Assembly (NCBI GenBank): GCA_035547055.1
Contig: DASZVN010000122.1
Coordinates: 1 to 20,552, forward strand
Direction of reading: 5' to 3'
DNA length: 20,552 nucleotides
From: DASZVN01 sp035547055
Lineage (GTDB): Bacteria > Pseudomonadota > Alphaproteobacteria > Rhizobiales > Methylopilaceae
The notes beneath the pieces were generated by a model. The model made no database searches. It was not told where the DNA came from and saw nothing but the letters and a program-made list of their open reading frames with translations. Below, in pieces: positions 1-6,820 of the stretch. Within the stretch, counting starts at the first letter, position 1. Each line of letters begins with the position of its first letter. A program made the position numbers and the translations under genes.

Positions 1-660
1 GTGGAAGCCGCTGTCCCTGTCGTAGGAGGCGACCATGCCGCGCGTCTCCATCGGCGCATGGGTGACGCGGTTGATGCGGATGCGCTGGCGGACGATGCGG
101 TCCGCCTTGGCGAAGGCTTCCTCGACCGCCGCGGCGTCGCCTATGGTGTAGAGGAAGGCGGTGTTTTCCGGCGCCTCGTCGAAGACGAGCGGCGCGCCGG
201 GCAGGGCGGCATCGCCGACCTCGGTCACCGCCGGGAGCTCCTCGTAGTCGACCTCGACCAGCTCGGCGGCGTCCTGGGCCTCCGCGCGGGTCTCGGCGAC
301 GACCACTGCGACGGCGTCGCCGACCCGGCGCACCCGGTCGATCGCGAGCGGGTAGATCGGCGGGATGAAGCGCTTGTCGAGGGTCGGCAGCGGCGGCGCG
401 ATCATCGCCATCGCGCCGAGCCCTTCGGCGACGTAGTCGGCCCCCGTCAGGATCACGAGCACGCCCGGCGCCGCAGCCGCCGCGGCGGTGTCGATCGCGC
501 GGATGCGGGCATGGGGATGCGGCGAGCGCACGAACACCGCGTGGGCCTGGCCGTCGAAGGAGACGTCGGCGTTGTAGCGGCCGCGGCCGGTCGTCAGCCG
601 CCCGTCCTCGACGCGCCGGACCCGCTGGCCCACGCGATAGTCGTTGGTCACGTCGTTCAT
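1..660 (-). CDS. Xanthine dehydrogenase / CO dehydrogenase family molybdopterin-binding subunit, N-terminal part (runs off left edge)
   Basis: The visible 220 residues are the N-terminal part of a large molybdenum hydroxylase subunit (CoxL/XdhB type, usually about 750-800 residues). The opening has the family pattern RRVEDGRLTTGRGRYNAD. It continues with SPHPHARI, a region ending in DAVAVVVAETRAEAQDAAE, then VEVDYEELPAV, all typical of the 'a/b hammerhead' domain that precedes the Moco-binding domains. The reaction would be oxidative hydroxylation of an unidentified substrate; the cofactor-binding and active-site loops lie outside the window, so CO dehydrogenase cannot be told from other hydroxylases. 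The start is the ATG at 658-660; only a weak purine-rich stretch precedes it. It is divergent from the DMT transporter. Small FeS and FAD subunit genes would be expected nearby but are not on the visible side. Family assignment is firm, substrate unknown. Confidence 0.9.
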   Translation of the reverse strand, partial: MNDVTNDYRVGQRVRRVEDGRLTTGRGRYNADVSFDGQAHAVFVRSPHPHARIRAIDTAAAAAAPGVLVILTGADYVAEGLGAMAMIAPPLPTLDKRFIPPIYPLAIDRVRRVGDAVAVVVAETRAEAQDAAELVEVDYEELPAVTEVGDAALPGAPLVFDEAPENTAFLYTIGDAAAVEEAFAKADRIVRQRIRINRVTHAPMETRGMVASYDRDSGFH

Positions 661-729
661 TGAGATCTCATCCAGTTCCCGGAGCAGGGCGGAGCATATA
701 CGGCCCGCGCGCCGGGTCTACCCATCGCA

Positions 730-766
730 CCCCGTCATGCCCGGGCCAAGCCCGGCCATGACGGGG
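730..766. repeat. Short palindromic intergenic repeat
   Basis: Two 17-base arms (730-746 and 750-766) are complementary with a single internal mismatch and enclose a 3-base loop. The left arm begins CCCCGTCATGCC and the right ends GGCCATGACGGGG. It lies between the divergent molybdopterin subunit and DMT transporter genes, so it is not a simple transcription terminator. The core (GTCAT-CCCGG / CCGG-ATGAC) resembles the ends of the larger elements at 1822-1912 and 7747-7847, suggesting a related short family. Such GC-rich palindromes are common between genes in Hyphomicrobiales. Confidence 0.75.
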
Positions 767-833
767 GAGGGCGGGTTCACCGGTTCCGGCCACGACCCGA
801 TTCAATCCCCGCGCAAACTGCTCTAGACAGGGC

Positions 834-860
834 GGGCGCCGGGCTTTCCGCCCGGCGCCC
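834..860 (+). promoter_or_regulatory. Perfect 11-bp hairpin in the leader of the DMT transporter gene
   Basis: GGGCGCCGGGC (834-844) pairs perfectly with GCCCGGCGCCC (850-860) around the loop TTTCC. It ends 10 bases before the ATG at 871, in the position normally taken by the ribosome binding site, and no clear Shine-Dalgarno sequence is visible there. It could hinder ribosome loading if the transcript starts upstream, or be irrelevant if transcription starts inside or after it. The structure is seen directly; the role is inferred. Confidence 0.5.
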
Positions 861-870
861 GAGCACCCCG

Positions 871-1803
871 ATGAGCGCCTTCCTCCGCCGGGCCGCCGCC
901 GCCCTCTACGACCGGCCCTATCTGCTCCTGACGCTGACCTCGCTCTTCTGGGCCGGCAACCAGGTGTCGGGCCGGGTGCTGGCGACCGCGCTGCCGGCGT
1001 TCGCGCTGTCCTTCGTGCGGTGGGGCGGCGCCTTCTTCGTGATCCTGCCGTTCGCGCTGCCGCACCTGCGGCGCGAATGGCCGATCGTCGTTCGCCACGC
1101 CGGCATCCTCGTCGTGCTCGGCCTCAGCTCCATCACCATCAACGCGGCGATGTCCTACACCGGCCTGTCGATGACGACGGCGGTGAACTCGCTCCTGATC
1201 CAGTCGGCGGCGCCGCTCCTGTTCGGGCTGTGGACCTTCATCCTGTTCGGCGACCGCCTCAGTCCGCACCAGCTCGCCGGCATCGCCGCGTCGCTCGTCG
1301 GCGTCGTCGTGATCCTCTGCCAGGGCAGTCTCGCGGTGCTGCTGGCGTTCCGGCCGAACCCGGGCGACCTCTTCATCTTCGGCGCGCTCGTGGTCTACTC
1401 GTTCTATTCGGCGATGCTGCGGAAGCGGCCGCCGCTCTCGACGCCGTCGTTCCTCGCCGCGGTGATCTTCGTCGGCTGGGCCGGCCTGGTGCCGGGCTTC
1501 TGGTGGGACCTCCACACCGGCGTGCCGATCGTCTTCACCTGGACCACCGGCGCGCTGATCGCCTACGCGGTGTTCCTGCCCTCCCTGATCGCGCTCCTGT
1601 TCTACAACCGCGGCGTCGAGCTGGTCGGCGCCAACCGGGCCGGGCCGTTCTTCCACCTGATTCCGCTGTTCGGCTCGGCCCTCGCGATCGTCTTTCTCGG
1701 CGAGAGCCTCCAGCCCTACCATTTCGCCGGCTATGCCCTGATCCTCTGCGGCATCGCGGTCGCGACCTGGGCCGGCCGTCCCCTCCGCCGCCGGGCGGCG
1801 TAA
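871..1803 (+). CDS. DMT superfamily transporter (EamA family)
   Basis: This 310-residue inner-membrane protein has the layout of a drug/metabolite transporter: about ten hydrophobic segments in two EamA repeats of roughly 140 residues each. The first repeat opens with LTLTSLFWAGNQVSGRVLA, and it closes with the typical segment around VVVILCQG. The second repeat includes LFYNRGVELVGANRAGPFFHLIPLF and LGESLQPYHFAGYALILCGI, matching the conserved 'P-lf-lGE-l-h-G-lIl-Gi' pattern of the family. The C-terminus is Arg-rich and cytoplasmic. Substrate cannot be deduced; members export amino acids or other metabolites. The ATG at 871 has no good Shine-Dalgarno and a strong hairpin sits just upstream. 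The gene is alone on its strand, with a palindromic repeat shortly after its stop. Confidence 0.9.
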   Translation: MSAFLRRAAAALYDRPYLLLTLTSLFWAGNQVSGRVLATALPAFALSFVRWGGAFFVILPFALPHLRREWPIVVRHAGILVVLGLSSITINAAMSYTGLSMTTAVNSLLIQSAAPLLFGLWTFILFGDRLSPHQLAGIAASLVGVVVILCQGSLAVLLAFRPNPGDLFIFGALVVYSFYSAMLRKRPPLSTPSFLAAVIFVGWAGLVPGFWWDLHTGVPIVFTWTTGALIAYAVFLPSLIALLFYNRGVELVGANRAGPFFHLIPLFGSALAIVFLGESLQPYHFAGYALILCGIAVATWAGRPLRRRAA

Positions 1804-1821
1804 GGCCTACGCCGACGCGGC

Positions 1822-1912
1822 CTGTCATCCCGGCCGAGCCAAAGGCGAGAGCCGGGATCCGGGGCCAGTCCGCGCCAGCCCCGGATCGCGCTCCGCGCGT
1901 CCGGGATGACAG
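1822..1912. repeat. Composite palindromic repeat, family A copy 1
   Basis: A 91-base element bounded by perfect 12-base inverted ends, CTGTCATCCCGG (1822-1833) and CCGGGATGACAG (1901-1912). Nested inside is a perfect 9-base inverted pair (ATCCGGGGC 1857-1865, GCCCCGGAT 1878-1886), plus smaller stems in each half, so it can fold as a cruciform or cloverleaf. It lies between the DMT and PEBP genes. A second copy in the opposite orientation is at 7747-7847; the reverse complement of this copy matches that one closely in both halves. Confidence 0.85.
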
Positions 1913-2033
1913 CAGCGGTTTGCTCTTCATGGCGAGCCACCGCGCTACTCACGCAAAGTTCAAGCAACGCCTCTCGGCCGCAGGTGGCCTTCTGCTATCG
2001 TTGCAGCGTCGCGTAAGACAACAAGGGGAGGGA

Positions 2034-2588
2034 ATGATGAACGCGAAATGGTTCGGCCTCGCCGCAGTCGCGCTGATGGCATCGGCGGCCCCGGCGGCGG
2101 CCTTCGAGGTTTCGTCGAGCTCGTTTCCGGCAGACGGCAAGTTCCCGCTGAAATACGTCGCCAACATCATCGGCTGCACCGGCCAGAACGTCTCGCCCGA
2201 GGTGAAGTGGTCGAACCCGCCGGCCGGCACCAAGAGCTTCGCGGTCACGATGTACGACCCCGACGCGCCGACCGGCAGCGGCTTCTGGCACTGGATGGCG
2301 GTGAACATCCCGCCCGACGTGACCGAGCTGAAGGAGGGCCAGGCCTCCGAGGGCGGCAAGATGCCGGCCGGCACCATCCAGGCCCGCGACGACGCCGGCC
2401 TGTCGCATTATCTCGGGCCGTGCCCGCCCAAGGGCGACGCCCCGCACCACTACATCATCACGGTCTACGCGGTGAAGGCGCCGAAGCTCGAAGATATCGA
2501 TCAGACGTCGTCGGGCGCGCTGGTCGGCTTCAGCCTGCACTTCATGGCGATCGGCAAGGCCTCGATGACCTACACCTACGGCCGCTGA
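2034..2588 (+). CDS. YbhB/YbcL family (PEBP-like) protein, exported
   Basis: The 184-residue product belongs to the phosphatidylethanolamine-binding protein-like family that includes E. coli YbhB and YbcL. Residues 1-23 form a signal peptide (short basic start, hydrophobic core, AAPAAA-F cleavage region), so the mature protein is probably periplasmic. Family motifs are clear: DPDAPTGSGFWHWMAVNIP around residues 70-90, and a GPCPPKGDAPHHYIITVYA segment further on, which together line the anion-binding pocket. The biochemical role of bacterial members is not settled. Two adjacent ATGs (2034, 2037) follow a strong AAGGGGAGG ribosome site; 2034 is given. The last 13 bases overlap the end of the convergent lipB gene. 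Confidence 0.92.
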   Translation: MMNAKWFGLAAVALMASAAPAAAFEVSSSSFPADGKFPLKYVANIIGCTGQNVSPEVKWSNPPAGTKSFAVTMYDPDAPTGSGFWHWMAVNIPPDVTELKEGQASEGGKMPAGTIQARDDAGLSHYLGPCPPKGDAPHHYIITVYAVKAPKLEDIDQTSSGALVGFSLHFMAIGKASMTYTYGR

Positions 2589-3310
2589 AGCACCGCCTCG
2601 GCCAGGAGCTCCGGCGGCTCGCCGGCGGCGGGCTCGACCGGGCCGAACACTGCCGGGAAGGCGGCGAGGAGCGCCGCGTCCGCCTCGGCCATCGTCACCG
2701 GGCGGCCGAGGTCGACGAGGCTCGTCACGCCGCCGTCGCTGATGCCGCAGGGCACGATGCCGGCATAATGGCCGAGGTCCGGCTCCACGTTCAGGCTGAC
2801 GCCGTGATAGGTGACCCAGCCGCGGACGCGGACCCCGATGGCGCCGATCTTGTCCTCCGCGCCACGCCCCTTCTCCGGCCGGGGCACCCACACCCCGACG
2901 CGCGGCGCCGGCCGCGCCACCGCCGCGACGTTGAAGGCGCCGAGCGCCGCGACCAGCCAGCGCTCCAGCGCCTCGACATAGGCGCGTACGTCCGGCATGC
3001 GGCGCTTGAGGTCGAGCATCAGGTAGACCACGCGCTGGCCGGGGCCGTGATAGGTGAACTGGCCGCCGCGGCCGCTCCGGAACACCGGCAGGGCCGCCGG
3101 GTCGATGAGGTCGGCGTCGCGGGCGCCGGTGCCGGCGGTGTAGAGCGGCGGATGCTCGACCAGCCACACCAGCTCGGGCGCCTCGCCCACGCGGATCGCG
3201 GCGACCCGCGCCTCCATCGCCGCCACCGCGGCGGGATAGGGCACCCGGCCCTCGCTCGCCCGCCATTCCGGCGGCGGCCCGGAGCGCAGCATCATCGGCG
3301 CGTCAACCAT
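2576..3310 (-). CDS. lipB: Octanoyltransferase (lipoyl(octanoyl) transferase)
   Basis: LipB moves octanoate from octanoyl-ACP to the lipoyl domains of pyruvate dehydrogenase, 2-oxoglutarate dehydrogenase and the glycine cleavage H protein, the first step of protein lipoylation in the cytoplasm. The 244-residue product shows the family blocks: RGGQFTYHGPGQ (81-92), KIGAIGVRVRGWVTYHGVSLN (154-174) and VPCGI (187-191 region). These contain the two catalytic residues, Lys154 and Cys188. Length is normal for alphaproteobacterial members. The ATG at 3308-3310 leaves only 11 bases to the divergent fliN-like start, so promoters must overlap neighbouring coding sequence. LipA is not adjacent. Confidence 0.96.
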   Translation of the reverse strand: MVDAPMMLRSGPPPEWRASEGRVPYPAAVAAMEARVAAIRVGEAPELVWLVEHPPLYTAGTGARDADLIDPAALPVFRSGRGGQFTYHGPGQRVVYLMLDLKRRMPDVRAYVEALERWLVAALGAFNVAAVARPAPRVGVWVPRPEKGRGAEDKIGAIGVRVRGWVTYHGVSLNVEPDLGHYAGIVPCGISDGGVTSLVDLGRPVTMAEADAALLAAFPAVFGPVEPAAGEPPELLAEAVLQRP

Positions 3311-3321
3311 CGGTTAACCAT

Positions 3322-3618
3322 GTGCGTGCTGACCTGGACCTCCGCAATCCGGCGGGCGAGGAAGTCGGCGTGGCCATGGCGGTGCTGAACGAGGTCCAGC
3401 TCGAGCTGTCGGTCGTGCTCGGGACCGCCACCATGCCGATCCACCAGTTGCTGCGCATGGGCCGCGGCGCCGTGATCCAGCTCGAGACCGCGATCGACGA
3501 CGACGTCGTCATCCTCGCCAACAATCTGCCCGTCGCCAAGGGGGCGATCGTGGTCAACGGCAGCCGCATCGGCGTCGAGGTCCGGGCCCTGATGACCCGC
3601 GAGGACAACGCCCGCTGA
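3322..3618 (+). CDS. FliN-like SpoA-domain flagellar motor switch protein, stand-alone
   Basis: The 98-residue product is essentially one SpoA (FliN/FliM C-terminal) domain: LNEVQLELSVVLGTATMPIH, then LLRMGRGAVIQL and a segment ending in GAIVVNGSRIGVEVRALM, aligning along the whole FliN core. FliN builds the cytoplasmic C-ring that sets flagellar rotation direction. No other flagellar or secretion gene is in the window, so the partner apparatus is unknown; it could be the motor's FliN encoded apart or a paralogue. The GTG at 3322 gives a family-like acidic N-terminus (ADLDL) but has no ribosome site. A GTG at 3370 or ATG at 3376 follows GAGGAAG (3358-3364) and would give a product of about 80 residues. 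Confidence 0.85.
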   Translation: MRADLDLRNPAGEEVGVAMAVLNEVQLELSVVLGTATMPIHQLLRMGRGAVIQLETAIDDDVVILANNLPVAKGAIVVNGSRIGVEVRALMTREDNAR

Positions 3619-3642
3619 CGGCGGGGCGCCGGCCGGGCCGGC

Positions 3643-4302
3643 TCAGGCGGTGACCCGGGCGGGTGCATCGGGTTCCGGCGGCGGGAGCCGCCGGAGGGCG
3701 GGCGCCGCGACGCCGAGGGCCGCGAGGGCGGCGGCGAGATCGAGCCCGTCGCGGAAATGGACGGCCGCCATGCCGATGGCCTGGGCGGCGCGGGCATTGG
3801 CCTCGCTGTCGTCGATGAACACGCAGTCGCCGGCATCCAGCCGATAGCGCTCCAGGAACAGCCGGAAAATCCGCGGGTCCGGCTTCACCAGCCCTTCCCG
3901 GCCGGAAATGACGACCCCGTCGAACGCGTCGAGGAAGGGGAACCGCCGCGCCGTCTCGTCGTATTTCGCCGCCGAGAAATTGGAGATGGCGTAGACCGGG
4001 ACTCCCGCCGCCTTGAGGGCCGCCAGCACCGCGACGCTGCCGTCGATCGGGCCGGCGACGGTCTCGTGCCAGCGCTCGTCGTAGGCCCGGATGTGCCGCT
4101 CCCACTGCGGGTACGCGGCGATCCGCGTCTCCACCGCCTCGCGCCAGGGGCGACCGCGGTCCTGCTCGAGGTTCCACGCCGCATCGCAGACCGTGGCGAG
4201 GAACCACTCCATCTCCCGCTCGTCGTCGAACAGCGAGCGGTAGAGATGGCGCGGATCCCAGCGCAGCAGCACGTTGCCGATGTCGAACACCACGGTCTTC
4301 AT
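3643..4302 (-). CDS. HAD superfamily hydrolase, subfamily IA (YihX-like)
   Basis: A 219-residue haloacid dehalogenase-fold enzyme. Motif I is VFDIGNVLLRWDP with nucleophile Asp7; the usual phosphatase Asp two residues on is Gly9, as in the YihX-type sugar-phosphatase branch. Motif II is ISNFS (about 106-110), motif III is the Lys in GLVKPDP (Lys140), and motif IV is FIDDSEAN (Asp164/Asp165). An alpha-helical cap occupies roughly residues 18-85. It is expected to hydrolyse a small phosphorylated metabolite; the substrate cannot be read from sequence. The ATG at 4300-4302 begins directly before motif I. It lies 35 bases after the bamE stop on the same strand and is probably co-transcribed with it. 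No strong ribosome site is visible. Confidence 0.92.
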   Translation of the reverse strand: MKTVVFDIGNVLLRWDPRHLYRSLFDDEREMEWFLATVCDAAWNLEQDRGRPWREAVETRIAAYPQWERHIRAYDERWHETVAGPIDGSVAVLAALKAAGVPVYAISNFSAAKYDETARRFPFLDAFDGVVISGREGLVKPDPRIFRLFLERYRLDAGDCVFIDDSEANARAAQAIGMAAVHFRDGLDLAAALAALGVAAPALRRLPPPEPDAPARVTA

Positions 4303-4337
4303 CGGCGCTGCCGGCCGGCTTGCGGTGCCGGCGGGCC

Positions 4338-4790
4338 TCAGAACGAGAGGGCGCCGAGGGCGCGCTGGAGGAAGGTCTGCTCGATGCCCGAGGTCGGGGT
4401 GGTGCGGCTGATGAAGTCGAACACCTTGCCGTCCTTGAGGCCGTAGTTGGCGATGCGGGTGACCTTCTTGTTCTTGTCGAAATAGACCGCGACGACGTGC
4501 TGGTCGACGATGTGCGGGTTCATGAAGGCGACCGGGCGCACCGTCTTCTGCGAGATGTAGTACCAGATGTCGCCGTTCAGCGAGGCGGTGGTCGAGGGCG
4601 TGCCCATCACCACCGAGACCTGCTCCTGGCTCGATCCCACCGGGATCTGCTGGAGCGCGTTCTCCGAGAGCATGTAGCCGCGGACATGGGTCTCGGAGAT
4701 CGAGCTGCCGCCGCAGCCGCCGAGCGCGATCAGCGCCAGTGCCGCCGCGAACGCACCCGCCGCCGCGCGGGGTGAAGCCTTGGGTCGCAT
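4338..4790 (-). CDS. bamE: Outer membrane protein assembly factor BamE (SmpA/OmlA lipoprotein)
   Basis: A 150-residue lipoprotein. The N-terminus is basic then hydrophobic, ending in the lipobox LIALGGC with lipidated Cys26. The mature part contains the SmpA/OmlA fold: a helix region (ENALQQIPVGSSQEQVSVVMGTPS), then GDIWYYISQKT and a strand with VVAVYFDKNKKVTRIANYG. BamE is an accessory lipoprotein of the BAM complex that inserts beta-barrel proteins into the outer membrane. The start at 4790 follows a GAGGG ribosome site. The gene is divergent from the ubiquinol-cytochrome c chaperone gene, an arrangement familiar in Alphaproteobacteria and supportive of the call. Confidence 0.95.
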   Translation of the reverse strand: MRPKASPRAAAGAFAAALALIALGGCGGSSISETHVRGYMLSENALQQIPVGSSQEQVSVVMGTPSTTASLNGDIWYYISQKTVRPVAFMNPHIVDQHVVAVYFDKNKKVTRIANYGLKDGKVFDFISRTTPTSGIEQTFLQRALGALSF

Positions 4791-4898
4791 TTGCCTGGTC
4801 CCTCTGCCGCCCCTGCGGGCGGCTTGCCCATCCTGCCGTCATGCCCTAACCCGGCCGCGGTGCGCCCCGCAAGGCGGCGCGTGGACGAGAAGGAAACG

Positions 4899-5429
4899 AT
4901 GGCCGCCCTGTTCCGCCGCCGCCCGCCCGATCCGGCGGAGGCCATTCACGGCCGCATCCTCCAGCAGGCGCGCCTGCCGGCATTCTACGAGAGCTATGGT
5001 GTCGCCGACACGCTCGACGGCCGTTTCGAGCTGGTGGTTCTCCACGCTTTTCTCTTCTTCCACCGCCTCAAGGGCGAAGATGAGGCGGTGCGCGAGATCG
5101 GCCAGCGCGTGTTCGACATCCTGTTCCGCGACTTCGACCGCAATCTGCGCGAGATGGGGACGAGCTATCTCGTCGTGCCCAAGCGGGTGAAGGCGATGGG
5201 CCGCGCCTTCTACGGCCGCACCGAGGCCTACGACCGGGCGCTGGCCGGCGACGGCGAGGCGGCGCTGGAGGCGGCGCTGGCGAAGAACGTCTACGGCGGC
5301 AACGAGGCGGAAGGGCTCCCACGGCTGGCGCGCTACGTCCGTGCCGCGGTCGCAGCCCTGGCGGCGGTGCAGGTCGGCCCGCTGTTGGCCGAGGGGCCGG
5401 CCTTTCCGGATCCGGACGCGACGAGCTGA
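4899..5429 (+). CDS. Ubiquinol-cytochrome c chaperone family protein (CBP3-like)
   Basis: The 176-residue product matches the ubiquinol-cytochrome c chaperone family (yeast Cbp3 relatives), which assists cytochrome bc1 assembly in mitochondria; bacterial function is inferred by relationship. Recognisable parts are the FELVVLHAFLFFHRLK helix, the QRVFDILFRDFDRNLREMG block, and the VPKRVKAMGRAFYGR block. It is mostly helical with no signal peptide. The ATG at 4899 is preferred because AGAAGGAAACG places a good ribosome site just before it; the frame stays open upstream to 4791, but that stretch is the bamE leader and lacks family similarity. It is followed by DUF177, separated by a palindromic repeat. 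Confidence 0.9.
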   Translation: MAALFRRRPPDPAEAIHGRILQQARLPAFYESYGVADTLDGRFELVVLHAFLFFHRLKGEDEAVREIGQRVFDILFRDFDRNLREMGTSYLVVPKRVKAMGRAFYGRTEAYDRALAGDGEAALEAALAKNVYGGNEAEGLPRLARYVRAAVAALAAVQVGPLLAEGPAFPDPDATS

Positions 5430-5436
5430 CGCGCCG

Positions 5437-5510
5437 TAGGGTGGGCAAGCTCCGCTTGCCCACGTGGCCGCGCCGGACGTGGGCATCGGCATTTGCCGAT
5501 GCCCACCCTA
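5437..5510. repeat. Palindromic repeat, family B copy 1
   Basis: An inverted-end element: TAGGGTGGGCA (5437-5447) pairs with TGCCCACCCTA (5500-5510). Inside are two perfect hairpins: GTGGGCAAGC / GCTTGCCCAC (5441-5450, 5454-5463, loop TCC), and a 13-base stem GTGGGCATCGGCA / TGCCGATGCCCAC (5479-5491, 5494-5506, 2-base loop). It fills the gap between the chaperone stop (5429) and the DUF177 ribosome site (5513-5519). Related copies are at 11264-11328 and 13225-13282. Confidence 0.88.
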
Positions 5511-5524
5511 ACGAGGAGGACGCC

Positions 5525-6073
5525 ATGGCGACCGATCTTCCCTTCAGCCGTCCGGTGGTCGCGGCCGCGGTGCCGGAGGACGGACGCGAGGTCCATCTCG
5601 AAGCCGACGCCGCCGAGCGGGCGGCGCTGGCGGCCTTCCTCGACCTGCCGGGCATCGCGCGGCTCGAGGCCGACCTCAGGCTCAGCCGCTGGCGCGACGG
5701 CCTCGCGGTCGGAGGCACGCTCGACGCCGTCGTGACCCGCGTCTGCGTCGTCAGCCTGGAGCCGTTCGAGGCCGAAATCCACGAGCCGGTCGAGGCCCGC
5801 TTCGGGACGGCGGCGTCGGCCGGGGCGCGGATCGAGGGCTCTGGCGTCGAGGGCGAGCCGAAGGGCAGCCACGCCGCCGATCTCGACGCGCCGGAGCCCC
5901 TGGTCGATGGCCGCGCCGACCTCGGCCAGCTCGTCGCCGAGTTCCTGGCGCTCGGCCTCGATCCCTATCCCCATGCGCCCGGCGTCGCCTTCGAGCCGCC
6001 GACGGAGGAGGACGCGCGCGGCGGCGCCTTCGCCGCGCTGGCGCGGCTCCGCGGCGAGCGGGACAAGCGATAG
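5525..6073 (+). CDS. DUF177 / YceD family protein
   Basis: A 182-residue acidic protein of the YceD/DUF177 family, which in bacteria and plastids is tied to 23S rRNA accumulation and usually precedes rpmF, plsX and fabH. The diagnostic segment is TRVCVVSLEPFEAEIHEPVEARF (about residues 76-98), with the conserved Cys before V-SLEP. A C-terminal stretch around VDGRADLGQLVAEFLALGLDPYP carries the other family block. The ATG at 5525 follows a strong GAGGAGG at 5513-5519, placed immediately after a family B palindromic repeat. The next gene, 19 bases on, is an alpha/beta hydrolase rather than the plsX usually found here in Alphaproteobacteria. Confidence 0.92.
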   Translation: MATDLPFSRPVVAAAVPEDGREVHLEADAAERAALAAFLDLPGIARLEADLRLSRWRDGLAVGGTLDAVVTRVCVVSLEPFEAEIHEPVEARFGTAASAGARIEGSGVEGEPKGSHAADLDAPEPLVDGRADLGQLVAEFLALGLDPYPHAPGVAFEPPTEEDARGGAFAALARLRGERDKR

Positions 6074-6092
6074 GCGGCGAGGGGAGGGGCGC

Positions 6093-6818
6093 GTGACGAC
6101 CTTCGTGCTGGTGCAGGGCGCCTTCGAGGGCGGCTGGTATTGGAAGCCGGTCGCGACGCTGCTCGAGCGGCAGGGGCATACCGTCTTCCGCCAGAGCCTC
6201 ACCGGCCTCGGCGAGCGCAGCCACCTCCTCAGCCGGTCGATCGACCTCGAGACCCACATCGCCGACGTGACGAGCCTGATCCGCTACGAGCGGCTCGACG
6301 GCGTCACCCTGGTCGGCCACAGCTATGGCGGCATGGTCGTGACCGGCGTCGCCGACCGCATGGCCGAGCGCATCGGCGCGCTGATCTATCTCGACGCCGC
6401 GCTCCCCGAGTCGGGCCAGTCGATGTTCGACCTGATCCTGCCCGCGCGGCGAGAGGCGATGCTCGCAGCGGCGGCCGCGGCCGGCGAGGGCTGGACGGTA
6501 CCGTGCCCGCCGGTCACGAGCTGGGGCATCGAGGATGCCGAACAGGCCGCGGAGATGGAGGCGCTGGTGGGCCCGCATCCGCTCGCCTGCTTCACGCAGA
6601 AGCTCGCGCTTGCGGGCAATCACCTGTCGATCCGGCGCATGGCCTACGTCCTCGCCAGCCGCTATCGGCCGAGCCCGTTCGAGCGCATCGCCGCCTGGGC
6701 GCGCGCCACGCCCGGCTGGGAAAGCCACGAGCTTCCGACCCACCACTTCCCGATGCTCTCGATGCCCGCCGAAGTGTGCGGGATTCTGGTGGGTCCGGGT
6801 TCTTCCCCGGCGCCGTAA
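6093..6818 (+). CDS. Alpha/beta hydrolase (EstC / hydroxynitrile lyase-like esterase family)
   Basis: A 241-residue cytoplasmic alpha/beta hydrolase of the small-esterase type with no lid insertion of note. The N-terminal strand-loop reads TTFVLVQGAFEGGWYWKPV (oxyanion region), followed by LTGLGERSHLL. The nucleophile elbow is GHSYGG with Ser77. The catalytic His is in ELPTHHFPMLSMPAEV near the C-terminus; relatives usually read T-G-H-D-A-M-L there, so the residues flanking the His differ. The acid member of the triad was not assigned. Substrate is unknown. Start GTG 6093 sits after a strong GGGGAGGGG ribosome site, 19 bases from the DUF177 stop, implying one transcript. It ends facing livF, with a palindromic element between. 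Confidence 0.9.
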   Translation: MTTFVLVQGAFEGGWYWKPVATLLERQGHTVFRQSLTGLGERSHLLSRSIDLETHIADVTSLIRYERLDGVTLVGHSYGGMVVTGVADRMAERIGALIYLDAALPESGQSMFDLILPARREAMLAAAAAAGEGWTVPCPPVTSWGIEDAEQAAEMEALVGPHPLACFTQKLALAGNHLSIRRMAYVLASRYRPSPFERIAAWARATPGWESHELPTHHFPMLSMPAEVCGILVGPGSSPAP

Positions 6819-6820
6819 TC

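Noticed and set aside
1020..2588. A 522-codon open frame running from inside the DMT transporter gene into the PEBP gene
   Set aside because: The first two thirds are Arg/Pro-rich shadow of the transporter and the repeat region; only the part from 2034 shows protein family features, so the gene starts there.
3643..4842. A 399-codon open frame covering both the HAD hydrolase and bamE regions
   Set aside because: Upstream of 4302 it is an out-of-frame shadow of bamE; the HAD motif I starts right at the ATG at 4302.
4791..4898. Extended TTG start for the ubiquinol-cytochrome c chaperone
   Set aside because: The extension is Pro/Arg-rich, lies in the bamE leader, and the ATG at 4899 has a good ribosome site.
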